Source: Blastococcus capsensis (GTDB taxonomy: Bacteria; Actinomycetota; Actinomycetes; Mycobacteriales; Geodermatophilaceae). From it: DNA of 33,297 nt. Of this stretch, positions 23,925-31,834 are shown piece by piece. Numbering within the stretch: position 1 is the stretch's first letter; each line of letters begins with the position of its first letter. The position numbers and the translations under genes were made by a program. Below the pieces are notes generated by a model. That model saw only the letters and a list, made by a program, of their open reading frames with translations, searched no databases and was not told the origin of the DNA. The stretch covers positions 1 through 33,297 of the forward strand of contig NZ_JASNNW010000033.1 of NCBI RefSeq assembly GCF_030165005.1, in the 5' to 3' direction.

Positions 23925-25529
23925 GTGCGAAGAACATCAGCCGTCTTCTGGGCCTCGCTGGCCGTCGTCCTGCCCTTCGTGGTGTGGGGTGCGATCGCAC
24001 CGGCATCGCTGAACTTCGCCGCTGGAGCGACGCGGGAGTTCGTCGTCGACCGGTTCGGCTGGTTCTACCTGCTGACGGCGACGACCGTGCTCATCGCGGT
24101 GATCGTCGTGGCGGCGACTCGGTGGGGCAAGGTCCGGCTGGGCCGGGACGACGACGTGCCGGAGTACAGCACCACCGCGTGGTTCGCGATGCTCTTCAGC
24201 GCGGGGATGGGCATCGGCCTGGTGTTCTGGGGCGTCGCCGAGCCGGTGTCGCACTTCATGACGCCGCCCACGGCCGCGCCCGAGACGACGGCGGCGGCGC
24301 GAGACGCGCTGCGCTACTCGTTCTTCCACTGGGGTCTGCACCCGTGGGGCATCTACGCGGTGCTGGCGCTGGCGCTGGCCTACGCCCGGTTCCGCCGCGG
24401 CTGGAAGGCCACCATCAGCGGCGCGCTGCGGCCGATCCTCGGGGACCGGGTCGACGGCCCCCTCGGCACCGTGGTCGACACCATCGCCGTGGTGGCCACC
24501 GTGTTCGGTGTCGCCACGTCCCTCGGGCTGGGCGCCGCGCAGGTCAACGGCGGTCTCGCCTCGCTCGACGACGGGTTCACCATCGGCTCCGGCACGCAGC
24601 TGGTCATCATCGCCGTCGTCACGGTGCTCTTCCTGATCTCCGCGCTCTCGGGGCTCCAGCGAGGCATCAAGTGGCTCTCCACCGCCAACGTCGTCCTGGC
24701 CGTGGCGCTGTTCGCCTTCGTGCTGTTCACCGCGTCGTCGGGCCGCCTGGTCGGGGCGTTCACCACGACGCTGGGCAGCTACATCACCGAGCTGCCCACG
24801 ATGAGCCTGCAGACCGGGCCGTTCGACGCGCAGCGTTCGGAGTGGATCAACGGCTGGACCATCTTCTACTGGGCGTGGTGGATCTCCTGGTCGCCGTTCG
24901 TCGCGACGTTCATCGCCCGCATCTCCCGCGGCCGCACGATCCGCGAGTTCGTGATCGGCGTCCTGGGCGTGCCCACGCTGGTGAGCGGCCTGTGGTTCTC
25001 GGTCTTCGGGGGCGCCGGCATCATCGCCCAGCAGGAGGGGGCCGACCTGGCCTCCCAGCCGACCGAGTCGCAGCTGTTCGCCCTGCTCGACACGCTGCCC
25101 GGGGGCCTGGTCGCCGGCATCGGGGCGATGATCCTGATCGTCACCTTCTTCGTGACCAGCGCCGACTCCGCCACCTTCGTGCTCGGGTCGCTCAGCACCC
25201 GGGGCGGGGCGGACCCGGCACGGTCGGTCACCGTGATCTGGGGTCTGGTCATCTCCGCCTCCGCCGCCGTGCTGCTGGTCAGCGGTGGTCTGGGTGGGGT
25301 GCAGACCGCGTCGATCGTCGCGGCGTTCCCCTTCGCAGTCGTGCTCCTGTTGGTGCTCGTGTCGCTGGTCAAGGGCCTGCGCCAGGAGCCGCGGGTGCCG
25401 GGGACCGGGGCCGCCGCCGAGCCGGTGGCGGTAGCGGCTCCCGCCGAGCCGGTGGCGGTAGCGGCTCCCGCCGAGCCGGTCGCCCGGCAGTCCAGGGCCA
25501 CGGCCGAGGTGGTCCCGGACCGGGCCTGA
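23925..25529 (+). CDS. BCCT family (betaine/choline/carnitine) transporter
   Basis: A 534-aa secondary transporter with about 12 membrane segments. It has the Gly-rich substrate segment GMGIGLVFWGVAEPVSHF and the family signature WAWWISWSPFVATFIARISR then GRTIREF. GMGIG at this position usually indicates sodium-coupled uptake of betaine-like compounds, probably for osmoprotection. GTG 23925 is preferred (GGAGGAG at 23908-23914), since the long upstream extension is translated intergenic DNA and ThrE antisense. The C-terminal tail has a tandem peptide repeat (AEPVAVAAP twice plus a part). Confidence 0.93.
   Translation: MRRTSAVFWASLAVVLPFVVWGAIAPASLNFAAGATREFVVDRFGWFYLLTATTVLIAVIVVAATRWGKVRLGRDDDVPEYSTTAWFAMLFSAGMGIGLVFWGVAEPVSHFMTPPTAAPETTAAARDALRYSFFHWGLHPWGIYAVLALALAYARFRRGWKATISGALRPILGDRVDGPLGTVVDTIAVVATVFGVATSLGLGAAQVNGGLASLDDGFTIGSGTQLVIIAVVTVLFLISALSGLQRGIKWLSTANVVLAVALFAFVLFTASSGRLVGAFTTTLGSYITELPTMSLQTGPFDAQRSEWINGWTIFYWAWWISWSPFVATFIARISRGRTIREFVIGVLGVPTLVSGLWFSVFGGAGIIAQQEGADLASQPTESQLFALLDTLPGGLVAGIGAMILIVTFFVTSADSATFVLGSLSTRGGADPARSVTVIWGLVISASAAVLLVSGGLGGVQTASIVAAFPFAVVLLLVLVSLVKGLRQEPRVPGTGAAAEPVAVAAPAEPVAVAAPAEPVARQSRATAEVVPDRA
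25416..25480 (+). repeat. 27-bp in-frame tandem repeat in the BCCT tail
   Basis: Two full units (25416-25442 and 25443-25469) plus a partial third (from 25470) code for AEPVAVAAP AEPVAVAAP AEPVA in the cytoplasmic C-terminal tail. The DNA copies are identical, so the expansion is recent. Confidence 0.9.
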
Positions 25530-25573
25530 GCTGACGGTGACGGGGCGGCCTGCGGCACCCGTGGACGGTGGGG

Positions 25574-25579
25574 TACAGT
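25574..25579 (+). promoter_or_regulatory. -10 hexamer TACAGT of the second initiator tRNA gene
   Basis: TACAGT lies 11 nt before the first tRNA base, the same spacing as for copy 1. The flanking sequence differs from copy 1. Confidence 0.5.
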
Positions 25580-25590
25580 GGTCCTACCGA

Positions 25591-25667
25591 CGCGGGGTGG
25601 AGCAGCTCGGTAGCTCGCTGGGCTCATAACCCAGAGGTCACAGGTTCGAATCCTGTCCCCGCTACCA
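25591..25667 (+). tRNA. tRNA-fMet(CAT), initiator, copy 2
   Basis: A 77-nt initiator tRNA gene, identical to 21587-21663 including CCA, the C1/T72 mismatch and the three G-C pairs of the anticodon stem. It has its own -10 box and terminator, so it is a full gene and not a fragment. The sequences before and after differ from copy 1, so the duplicated unit is essentially the tRNA itself. Confidence 0.98.
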
Positions 25668-25671
25668 CGAC

Positions 25672-25703
25672 GAAGACCCGGTCACCACGGTGGCCGGGTC
25701 TTC
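25672..25703 (+). terminator. Terminator after initiator tRNA copy 2
   Basis: The outer stem pairs 25672-25681 with 25694-25703 and continues inward to a short loop, about 15 pairs in all with one G-T. It starts 4 nt after the tRNA end. Confidence 0.85.
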
Positions 25704-25739
25704 ATGCGTCCGGCCGTCGGAGTCCGCCCGCGGCGTGTG

Positions 25740-25768
25740 TTGTGTGTCACCGCGGTTCTCACTAGCGT
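25740..25768 (+). promoter_or_regulatory. Promoter of the P450 operon
   Basis: -35-like TTGTGT (25740-25745), 17-nt spacer and -10 TAGCGT (25763-25768). The predicted leader of about 26 nt has GGGAGG (25790-25795) before GTG 25802. Confidence 0.6.
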
Positions 25769-25801
25769 CCGGTCATCGACCGCTGCTCTGGGAGGACGCT
25801 C

Positions 25802-27109
25802 GTGTCCGTCGACGCCGCACCGGGAGCCGTTCCGCCACCTCGCCGGGCGGGGGCCGCGGACCTCGGCATCGACCTCTCCGACCGGGACTTCTGGGCGCGC
25901 CCGCAGGCCGAGCGGCACGCCGTCTTCGACCGGTTGCGCAGCGAGCGGCCCTTCGCGTTCTTCGCGGAGCCGGAGATCCCGTCGCTGCCCAGCGGCCCCG
26001 GCTACCACGCCGTCACCCGGTACGCGGATCTGGAGGCGATCAGTTCCCAGCCCGCCGTCTTCTGCTCGGGGCAGGGGGCGGTCTCCATCCAGGACGTCCC
26101 GGCCGACCTGAACGAGTTCTACGGCTCGCTGATCAGCATGGACGACCCCCGGCACGCCAAGATCCGGCGCATCGTGGCCAAGACGTTCACCCCGCGGATG
26201 CTGGAGCGCGTGGTCGACTCGGTCGCGGGCATCGTCGACGACGTCCTGGCCGGCGTCCGGCGGAGGGCGGCCGAGGGCGACGGCACGTTCGACGTCGTCG
26301 CGGACCTGGCCGCGCCCATCCCGCTGCGGGTCATCTGCGACATGATGGGCGTCCCCGACGAGGACCGGGCGATGGTCCTGGCCAGGTCGAACGTGATCCT
26401 CTCCGGCGGCGACCCGGAGCTCGTGGAGGACGAGGACGACCCGCTCACCGGCGTCCTCATGGCCGGGATCGAGCTGGCCGGGCTCATGGAGCGGCTGGCC
26501 GCCGAGCGGGTGGCACGGCCCACCGACGACCTCACGACGGCACTGGTCACCACCGAGGTGGAGGGCGAGAAGCTCACCCACCGGGAGATCGCCTCCTTCT
26601 TCATCCTCCTGCTCGTCGCCGGCAACGAGACCACCCGCACCGCCATCTCGCAGGGGCTGCTGGCGCTGCAGGAGCACCCCGAGCAGCGGACCGCCTGGGT
26701 CGCTGATCCCGGGCTCACCCGCAGCGCGGTCGAGGAGATCGTGCGCTGGGTCAGCCCGGTGACCTGGATGCGCCGCACCGCCACCAGGGACGGCGAGGTG
26801 AACGGCTACCGGTTCTCCGCCGGCGACAAGTTCCTGCTGTTCTACGCCGCCGCGAACCGCGACCCGGAGGTCTTCGCCGAGCCGCACCGGTTGGAACTGG
26901 CCCGTGACCCCAACCCGCACGTCGGCTTCGGATCCAAGGGGCCGCACTTCTGCCTCGGTGCCCACCTCGCCCGCCGGGAGCTCGCCGTCACCTTCGCCAA
27001 GGTGTTCGAGCAGCTGCCCGACCTGCAGGTCACCGGCCCGCCGGACCGGCTGCGCTCGTCGTTCGTCAACGGCCTGAAGCGGCTGCCGGCCCGGCTCACG
27101 GACGCGTGA
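25802..27109 (+). CDS. Cytochrome P450
   Basis: A 435-aa soluble bacterial P450. I-helix AGNETT at residues 273-278, ExxR at Glu312-Arg315, and the haem loop FGSKGPHFCLGAHLAR with axial Cys384 are all intact. The overall pattern resembles the CYP125/CYP142/CYP124-like actinobacterial group that hydroxylates sterol or branched-lipid side chains, but the substrate cannot be set from sequence alone. The stop overlaps the ferredoxin start (GTGA), pointing to coupled synthesis with its electron donor. Confidence 0.95.
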   Translation: MSVDAAPGAVPPPRRAGAADLGIDLSDRDFWARPQAERHAVFDRLRSERPFAFFAEPEIPSLPSGPGYHAVTRYADLEAISSQPAVFCSGQGAVSIQDVPADLNEFYGSLISMDDPRHAKIRRIVAKTFTPRMLERVVDSVAGIVDDVLAGVRRRAAEGDGTFDVVADLAAPIPLRVICDMMGVPDEDRAMVLARSNVILSGGDPELVEDEDDPLTGVLMAGIELAGLMERLAAERVARPTDDLTTALVTTEVEGEKLTHREIASFFILLLVAGNETTRTAISQGLLALQEHPEQRTAWVADPGLTRSAVEEIVRWVSPVTWMRRTATRDGEVNGYRFSAGDKFLLFYAAANRDPEVFAEPHRLELARDPNPHVGFGSKGPHFCLGAHLARRELAVTFAKVFEQLPDLQVTGPPDRLRSSFVNGLKRLPARLTDA

Positions 27110-27324
27110 CCCGGCTGGAGGCCGACTTCGAGCGGTGCGTGGGGGCGGGGGCCTGCGAGGCGGTGGCGCCGGACGTGTTCGAGGTGGGGGACGACGGCAC
27201 CGTGCGGCTGTTGCGCCCGCACCCGGCGGACGCCGACCTGCCCGACGTGCGGGAAGCGGTGCGGGCCTGCCCGACGAGAGCCCTGCGGCTCGTGACGGAA
27301 CAGCCGGCCCCGGGGGGTGGTTGA
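27106..27324 (+). CDS. 3Fe-4S type ferredoxin
   Basis: A 72-aa ferredoxin with three cluster cysteines (Cys11, Cys17, Cys55: CVGAGAC ... ACP). The second ligand of the usual CxxCxxC is replaced by Ala14, as in 3Fe-4S P450 redox partners. It overlaps the P450 gene by 4 nt and very likely delivers electrons to it. No ferredoxin reductase gene is nearby. Confidence 0.93.
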   Translation: MTRLEADFERCVGAGACEAVAPDVFEVGDDGTVRLLRPHPADADLPDVREAVRACPTRALRLVTEQPAPGGG

Positions 27325-27332
27325 CCGCTGCC

Positions 27333-27623
27333 ATGGAGACCACAGTCACCGATGTCCCCGAGTCCGACCGCTTCGAGATCCGGAACGGCGAGCGCGTCCT
27401 GGGGGTGGCCGCCTACCAGCGCCGGGGCGACACCCTGGTGTTCACGCACACCGAAGTCGACCCCGACGCCGGGCAGTCCGGGCTGGGCAGCACCCTGGTC
27501 CGTGCCGCGCTCGACGAGGTGCGCTCGCGCGGCGGGGCGGTCGTGCCGCGCTGCTCGTTCGTCGCCGGCTGGATCGAGCGGCATCCCGACTACGCCGACC
27601 TGGTGGCCGACCAGGACCGCTGA
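27333..27623 (+). CDS. Small GNAT (YjdJ-type) N-acetyltransferase-like protein
   Basis: A 96-aa protein of the short YjdJ/GNAT group. It shows the strand LVFTHTEVDPDAGQSGLGST, where GQSGLGS matches the acetyl-CoA pyrophosphate loop (Q/RxxGxG/A), then LVRAALDEVRSRG and the C-terminal WIERHPDYADLV typical of this group. ATG 27333 is 9 nt after the ferredoxin stop, so it probably belongs to the P450 operon, though its role is unknown. Confidence 0.88.
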   Translation: METTVTDVPESDRFEIRNGERVLGVAAYQRRGDTLVFTHTEVDPDAGQSGLGSTLVRAALDEVRSRGGAVVPRCSFVAGWIERHPDYADLVADQDR

Positions 27624-27632
27624 TCGCCCGCT

Positions 27633-27662
27633 CCGTGGCAGCCCCGGAAAGGGGCGCCACGG
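27633..27662. terminator. Bidirectional terminator between GNAT and VOC genes
   Basis: CCGTGGC(A)GCCCC pairs with GGGGCGCCACGG around loop GGAAA, with one bulged A. It lies between two convergent genes and can serve both. Confidence 0.8.
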
Positions 27663-27675
27663 ACCGGCGTGGTGC

Positions 27676-28182
27676 TCAGAGGACCGGGGTGCCGTACATC
27701 TCGCCCAGCGGGTCGGCGATCAGCTCGATGCGGGCGCCGTCTGGGTCGCGGAAGTAGACCGAGACGCCGCTGTGCACCTCGTGCTCGACGCCGGCGTCGG
27801 TGAGCCGCTGCACCAGCGCCTCCCACCGCTGCGGTTCGACGCTGATCGCTATGTGGTGCAGGCCGCCCAGCACCTCGGCGTACGGACCGACGTCCAGTCC
27901 GGGGAAGTCGAAGAACGCCAGCAGGTTGCTGCTGCCGATGTCGAAGAAGAAGTGCGAGGAGCCGGGGTAGTCGCGGTTCTCGATCAGCTCGGTCAGCGGG
28001 AACCCGAGGACGTCCTGGTAGAAGCGCACCGTCCGCTCGACGTCGCTGCTGATCAGCGCGGTGTGGTGCAGCCCCCGGGCGGCTGACGCCGGCCGCTGCC
28101 CGGCCGGGCGTAGGTACGCCTCCCGGATGCGGGCGCGCTCGGCCTCCAGCGCGGTCAGGTCACGGGTGTCCTCGGTGGTCAC
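27676..28182 (-). CDS. VOC (glyoxalase/dioxygenase) superfamily protein
   Basis: A 168-aa protein with two betaalphabetabetabeta modules. Metal-type ligands are GLHHTALIS, GLHHIAISV and the C-terminal Glu of ARIELIADP. A helical N-terminal extension (about 30 residues) precedes the first module. Such proteins include dioxygenases and glyoxalases; the substrate cannot be named. GTG 28182 has GAGGAGG about 10 nt upstream. Confidence 0.87.
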   Translation of the reverse strand: MTTEDTRDLTALEAERARIREAYLRPAGQRPASAARGLHHTALISSDVERTVRFYQDVLGFPLTELIENRDYPGSSHFFFDIGSSNLLAFFDFPGLDVGPYAEVLGGLHHIAISVEPQRWEALVQRLTDAGVEHEVHSGVSVYFRDPDGARIELIADPLGEMYGTPVL

Positions 28183-28290
28183 GGAACAGGTCCTCCTCGC
28201 TCGGGGTGCTGCTGGCACCGACAACCGGTGGAGGCGTGATCTCGTTCCCTCCACGTGCCGGGCGCCCGCCCGGCTGCGATGGTGGAGATC

Positions 28291-29160
28291 ATGCGCGTGC
28301 TGGTGGCGGGTTGGTTCAGCTTCGACGAGGTGATCGCCACCGTCGGCGACGAGCTGGGGGCCGACGTCGTCGTCGGGTGGCTGACCGAGCTGGGCATCGA
28401 CCACGACGTGGCCTGGGCGCCCTACCTGGAGCGCGGCGTGCACTGGCGCGATGTCGAGCCCGCCGACTACACGCACCTGCTGTTCGTCACCGGCCCGGTC
28501 GGGAACCTCCCGCCCCTGGGCGAGCTCATCACGGCATTCGCGTCGGCGCAGCGCTGGGCGGTGAACGTCTCGGTGGTCGACGACGTCGTCCGGTCGATGT
28601 TCGACGAGGTGTGGGAGCGGGACGCCCCCGGGGTGACGCGACCGGACCTGGCCGTCCAGGGCCCGGAACCCGAGGCCCCCGTCCTGGCGGTGGCGTTCGC
28701 CCCGGTGCAGGGCGAGTACGGGGACCGCAGCCGGGCCGACCGGGTGCGAGGGGTGATCGAGGAGTGGCTGGCGGCGCGGGCGCTGCCGTGGTTCGCCGTC
28801 GACACCGACCTGTTCGACAAGCCGCATCCGCGGCGGCCGGCGCAGGTGGAGGCGTTGCTCCGGCGGTGCGACGTCGTGCTGAGCATGCGGCTGCACGGGC
28901 TGGTCCTCGGGCTCAAGAACGGCCGGCCGGTCATCGCCTGCGACCCCATCGACGGCGGCGCCAAGGTCACCGGTCAGGCGCACGCGCTGGACTGGCCGCT
29001 CCTGCTGGCCGCCGGCGAGGTGACCCCCGAGGCGCTCGACGCGGCGCTGGACCGCTGCCTGCGCGGAGAGCTGACCGGCGCGGTGACGCACTCCCGGGCG
29101 CGCGGTGCGGCCGGCAACGACGAGCTGCGGGAATGGCTCACCCGGAAGCTGGGGCGCTGA
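28291..29160 (+). CDS. Polysaccharide pyruvyltransferase family protein
   Basis: A 289-aa protein of the pyruvyltransferase (PssM/CsaB-like) fold. The C-terminal SMRLHGLVLGLKNGRPVIA segment is the family hallmark. Members transfer pyruvate from PEP to sugars, forming ketals on cell-wall or capsule glycans. ATG 28291 is chosen (GGTGGAG just upstream, and MRVLVAGWFSF is the usual N-terminus); ATG 28279 is possible. It converges with a glycosyltransferase and their coding ends overlap by 23 bp, which supports a common surface-glycan theme. Confidence 0.82.
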   Translation: MRVLVAGWFSFDEVIATVGDELGADVVVGWLTELGIDHDVAWAPYLERGVHWRDVEPADYTHLLFVTGPVGNLPPLGELITAFASAQRWAVNVSVVDDVVRSMFDEVWERDAPGVTRPDLAVQGPEPEAPVLAVAFAPVQGEYGDRSRADRVRGVIEEWLAARALPWFAVDTDLFDKPHPRRPAQVEALLRRCDVVLSMRLHGLVLGLKNGRPVIACDPIDGGAKVTGQAHALDWPLLLAAGEVTPEALDAALDRCLRGELTGAVTHSRARGAAGNDELREWLTRKLGR

Positions 29161-30055
29161 GCGGCCGCTGTGCGGCCGCGAACCGGCGCTCGACGTCGGC
29201 GGGGACCGGACGCCGCTGCCGGAGCGCGGTCGGGAGCCGGCGGGCCCAGCCCCGTACCGCCGCTCGCGCCGCGGGATCGCTGACGGCGCGACGGATCAGC
29301 CGCCCCGTGGCGGCCAGCGCGACGGGGAGCGGCCGGCGGAGCCAGTCGACCAGCAGGTCGTTGCGGGTCTGCAGCGCCCAGCGTTCGCGAGAGACGACCT
29401 CGGGGCCGGCGGGGTCGTGCCAGGCGACCACGTCGTCGGCGTAGACCTGCTGCCAGCCGGCCACGGCCAGGTCGAGCGCGAGCAGGTGCTCCTCGCCGCC
29501 GAAGAACAGCAGCGTCGAGAACCCGCCGACCGACAGGTAGGCGTCCCGCCGGACCACGGTGGCGAAGGCGGGATAGCTCAGGACGTCGGGACCCGGGTTC
29601 CCGGGTGTGCTGCCGAGCACGGCGGCGCGGTGCTTGCGTGACACGGCGTCGAGCGAGCCGTCCGCGGCCAGCTGGACCCGGCCGGTGACCAGCGCGATGC
29701 CGGGGTGGGTGTCGAACACGTCGGCAGCCCGCTCCAGCGCACCCGGTTCCCACCACGAGTCGTCGTCGGCGAAGGCGACGTACGGCGTTCCGGCGCGTCG
29801 TACGCCGACGGTGCGGGCGGCCGCCCCGGTGTTGGTCGGCAGCTCCACCACCACGACCGCGGGGTGCCGGTCGCGAACAGCGGCGGCGGTGCCGTCGGTG
29901 GAGCCGTTGTCGACGACGACGACCGGAGGCCCGTCGGCGTGCACGAGCCGGTCGAGCGATCGCAGCAAGGACGCGCGTCGGTTCCGGGTGGCGAGCACGA
30001 TGCTGGTCCGGAGCGCAGGCACGGCATCCACCTGCCCGGTCGGGCCGCGGTGCAT
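29138..30055 (-). CDS. Family 2 glycosyltransferase
   Basis: A 305-aa GT-A fold enzyme. The nucleotide-sugar part is clear: TSIVLATRNRRASLLRSLDR, VVVVDNGSTDGT and the metal-binding FADDDSWWEPGALE. A later GGEEHLLALDLAVAGW matches the catalytic ED-type region. No membrane segments, so cytosolic. Acceptor and sugar unknown. Start ATG 30055. Confidence 0.9.
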   Translation of the reverse strand: MHRGPTGQVDAVPALRTSIVLATRNRRASLLRSLDRLVHADGPPVVVVDNGSTDGTAAAVRDRHPAVVVVELPTNTGAAARTVGVRRAGTPYVAFADDDSWWEPGALERAADVFDTHPGIALVTGRVQLAADGSLDAVSRKHRAAVLGSTPGNPGPDVLSYPAFATVVRRDAYLSVGGFSTLLFFGGEEHLLALDLAVAGWQQVYADDVVAWHDPAGPEVVSRERWALQTRNDLLVDWLRRPLPVALAATGRLIRRAVSDPAARAAVRGWARRLPTALRQRRPVPADVERRFAAAQRPLSAPASG

Positions 30056-30102
30056 GCGCCGGGTGCGCCGGTTCCGGGGATGTCGCGCCCGCGGTGTCCC
30101 CG

Positions 30103-30108
30103 TACGGT
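30103..30108 (+). promoter_or_regulatory. -10 hexamer TACGGT of a leaderless promoter
   Basis: TACGGT ends 6 nt before ATG 30115. GGAG lies immediately before the ATG, too close to act as a normal ribosome site. Confidence 0.5.
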
Positions 30109-30114
30109 GCGGAG

Positions 30115-30426
30115 ATGATCCTGGAACGGGCGGAACTGTCGGTGCGACCCGGTCAGGAGCAGGCGTTCGAGCGGGCCTTCCGCTCGGCCACCGGCATCAT
30201 CTCCACGGTGCCCGGGTTCGCCGGGCTCGCACTGACTCGGTGCCTCGAGCGGGAGAGCGTCTACCTGCTGCTGGTCCGGTGGGAGCGGCTGGAGGACCAC
30301 ACCGAGGGGTTCCGCGGGTCGGCCGGCTACCAGCAGTGGCGTGAGCTGCTGCACCACTTCTACGACCCGTTCCCGGTCGTGGAGCACTTCGCACCGGTGC
30401 TGACCGCCGGCCATCCGGTGCCCTGA
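30115..30426 (+). CDS. Antibiotic biosynthesis monooxygenase (ABM) domain protein
   Basis: A 103-aa dimeric ferredoxin-like protein of the ABM family (ILERAELSVRPGQEQAFERA, GFAGLALTRCLERESVYLLL, SAGYQQWRELLHHFYDP). The family includes cofactor-free monooxygenases, haem-degrading enzymes and many proteins of unknown role. It stands alone, with no biosynthetic gene cluster around it. Confidence 0.85.
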   Translation: MILERAELSVRPGQEQAFERAFRSATGIISTVPGFAGLALTRCLERESVYLLLVRWERLEDHTEGFRGSAGYQQWRELLHHFYDPFPVVEHFAPVLTAGHPVP

Positions 30427-30480
30427 GCTCAGCCGAGCGCCCGGTCCAGGTCGGCCGGCAGCGAAAGGACCACGGTCCGC

Positions 30481-31662
30481 TCACCCCTCGCGGGCCCGGG
30501 GCGAGCCTCCGACCGTGGCCAGGGCCTGATCGAGATCGGAGATCAGATCTTCCACGTCCTCGATGCCCACCGAGAGCCGCACCAGGTCGGCGGGCACCTC
30601 CAGCGGCGAGCCGGCGGCGCTGGCGTGGGTCATCCGGCCCGGGTGCTCGATCAGCGATTCCACGCCGCCCAGCGACTCCGCCAGCGTGAAGAGCCGCGTC
30701 CGCTCGCAGACCCGCAGCGCAGCCTCCTCGCCGTCCCGCAGCCGGAACGAGAGCATCCCGCCGAAGCCGGACATCTGCCGCGCCGCGATGTCGTGTCCCG
30801 GGTGGTCGGGCAGCCCCGGGTACAGCACCGAGGCGACGGCGGGGGAGTCGAGCAGGAAGGCGGCGATCCGCTCGGCGTTGGCGCAGTGCCGGTCCATCCG
30901 CACGCCGAGGGTCTTGATGCCGCGCATCAGCAGCCAGGCGTCGAAGGGGCCGTTGACCGCGCCCATGGCGTTCTGGTTGTAGGTGAGCCGCTCGGCCCAG
31001 TGCGCGTCGCTGGTGACCAGCGCTCCGCCGACGACGTCGGAGTGACCACCCAGGTACTTGGTGGTCGAGTGCACGACGACGTCGGCGCCGAGCGTCAGCG
31101 GCTGCTGCAGGTAGGGCGAGGCGAAGGTGTTGTCGACCACGAGCACGGTGCCGGTCTCGTGCGCGATCTGCGCCAGCGCGGCGATGTCGGCGATGTTCAG
31201 CAGCGGGTTCGTCGGCGTCTCGCACCAGATCACCCGGGTGGAGGGCTGGGCCGCCGCCGCACGCACGGCGTCGAGGTCGTCGAGGTCGATCGGCCGGTAC
31301 CCGACGCCCCACGGCTCGAGCACCCGGGAGATGAGCCGGAACGTCCCCCCGTAGGCGTCGCCGCCCAGGAGGATCTCGTCGCCCGGCCGGCAGAGCGTGC
31401 GCAGCAAGGTGTCCTCGGCCGCCAGCCCGGAGGCGAAGCTGAGCGCCGTGGTGCCCTGCTCGAGCGCGGCGAGCTGCTGCTGCAGCGCGTCGCGGGTCGG
31501 GTTGCCGCTGCGGCTGTACTCGTAGCCGCCGCGCAGGCCGCCGACGCCGTCCTGCTTGTAGGTGGTGGTCAGGTGCAGCGGCGGGATGACCGCGCCGGTG
31601 GCGGGATCGGGCTCCTGCCCGGCGTGGACGGCGCGGGTGTTGAACCCCGGGACCCTGCTCAT
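30481..31662 (-). CDS. Cystathionine gamma-synthase-like PLP enzyme
   Basis: A 393-aa Cys/Met-metabolism PLP enzyme. Family motifs: NTRAVHAGQEPDP, the YEYSRSGNPTRDALQ phosphate-binding area, VIWCETPTNP, VVDNTFASPYLQQP and the PLP lysine in HSTTKYLGGHSDVVGG. Sequence fits actinobacterial MetB-type enzymes (O-succinyl/acetylhomoserine plus cysteine to cystathionine), but gamma-lyases are very similar. ATG 31662 is preceded by GGAG; the 53-residue extension is Arg/Glu-rich repeat DNA and is rejected. Confidence 0.9.
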   Translation of the reverse strand: MSRVPGFNTRAVHAGQEPDPATGAVIPPLHLTTTYKQDGVGGLRGGYEYSRSGNPTRDALQQQLAALEQGTTALSFASGLAAEDTLLRTLCRPGDEILLGGDAYGGTFRLISRVLEPWGVGYRPIDLDDLDAVRAAAAQPSTRVIWCETPTNPLLNIADIAALAQIAHETGTVLVVDNTFASPYLQQPLTLGADVVVHSTTKYLGGHSDVVGGALVTSDAHWAERLTYNQNAMGAVNGPFDAWLLMRGIKTLGVRMDRHCANAERIAAFLLDSPAVASVLYPGLPDHPGHDIAARQMSGFGGMLSFRLRDGEEAALRVCERTRLFTLAESLGGVESLIEHPGRMTHASAAGSPLEVPADLVRLSVGIEDVEDLISDLDQALATVGGSPRAREG

Positions 31663-31677
31663 GGCTCCACTCCGCCC

Positions 31678-31799
31678 TCGTTCCGCTCCTCGCTCGCTCT
31701 GTCCCAGGTCGCCTCCGCGGTCGTTCCGCTCCTCGCTCGCTGGCGCTCGCTGCGATGCTCGCTCCCTGTCGGCTCCGTCGCTCGCTGCGATGCTCGCTC
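31678..31799. repeat. Short direct repeats between the Cys/Met enzyme gene and IS110
   Basis: A 21-bp sequence occurs at 31678-31698 and 31721-31741 (spacing 43), and another 21-bp sequence occurs at 31744-31764 and 31779-31799 (spacing 35). Both are rich in CGCTCG. The region is just 5' of the metB-like gene (minus strand) and next to the IS110 left end. Confidence 0.85.
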
Positions 31800-31834
31800 G
31801 GGCGTCGTCTTCGCGGCTCACTGGTGCACCATCC

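Noticed and set aside
21587..25667. Integrative element bounded by tRNA att sites
   Set aside because: No integrase or phage/plasmid gene between the tRNAs, and each tRNA has its own promoter and terminator; kept only as a duplication finding.
25802..30426. Secondary-metabolite gene cluster (P450, ferredoxin, ABM, glycosyltransferase)
   Set aside because: The genes are on both strands in separate units and no core biosynthetic enzyme is present.
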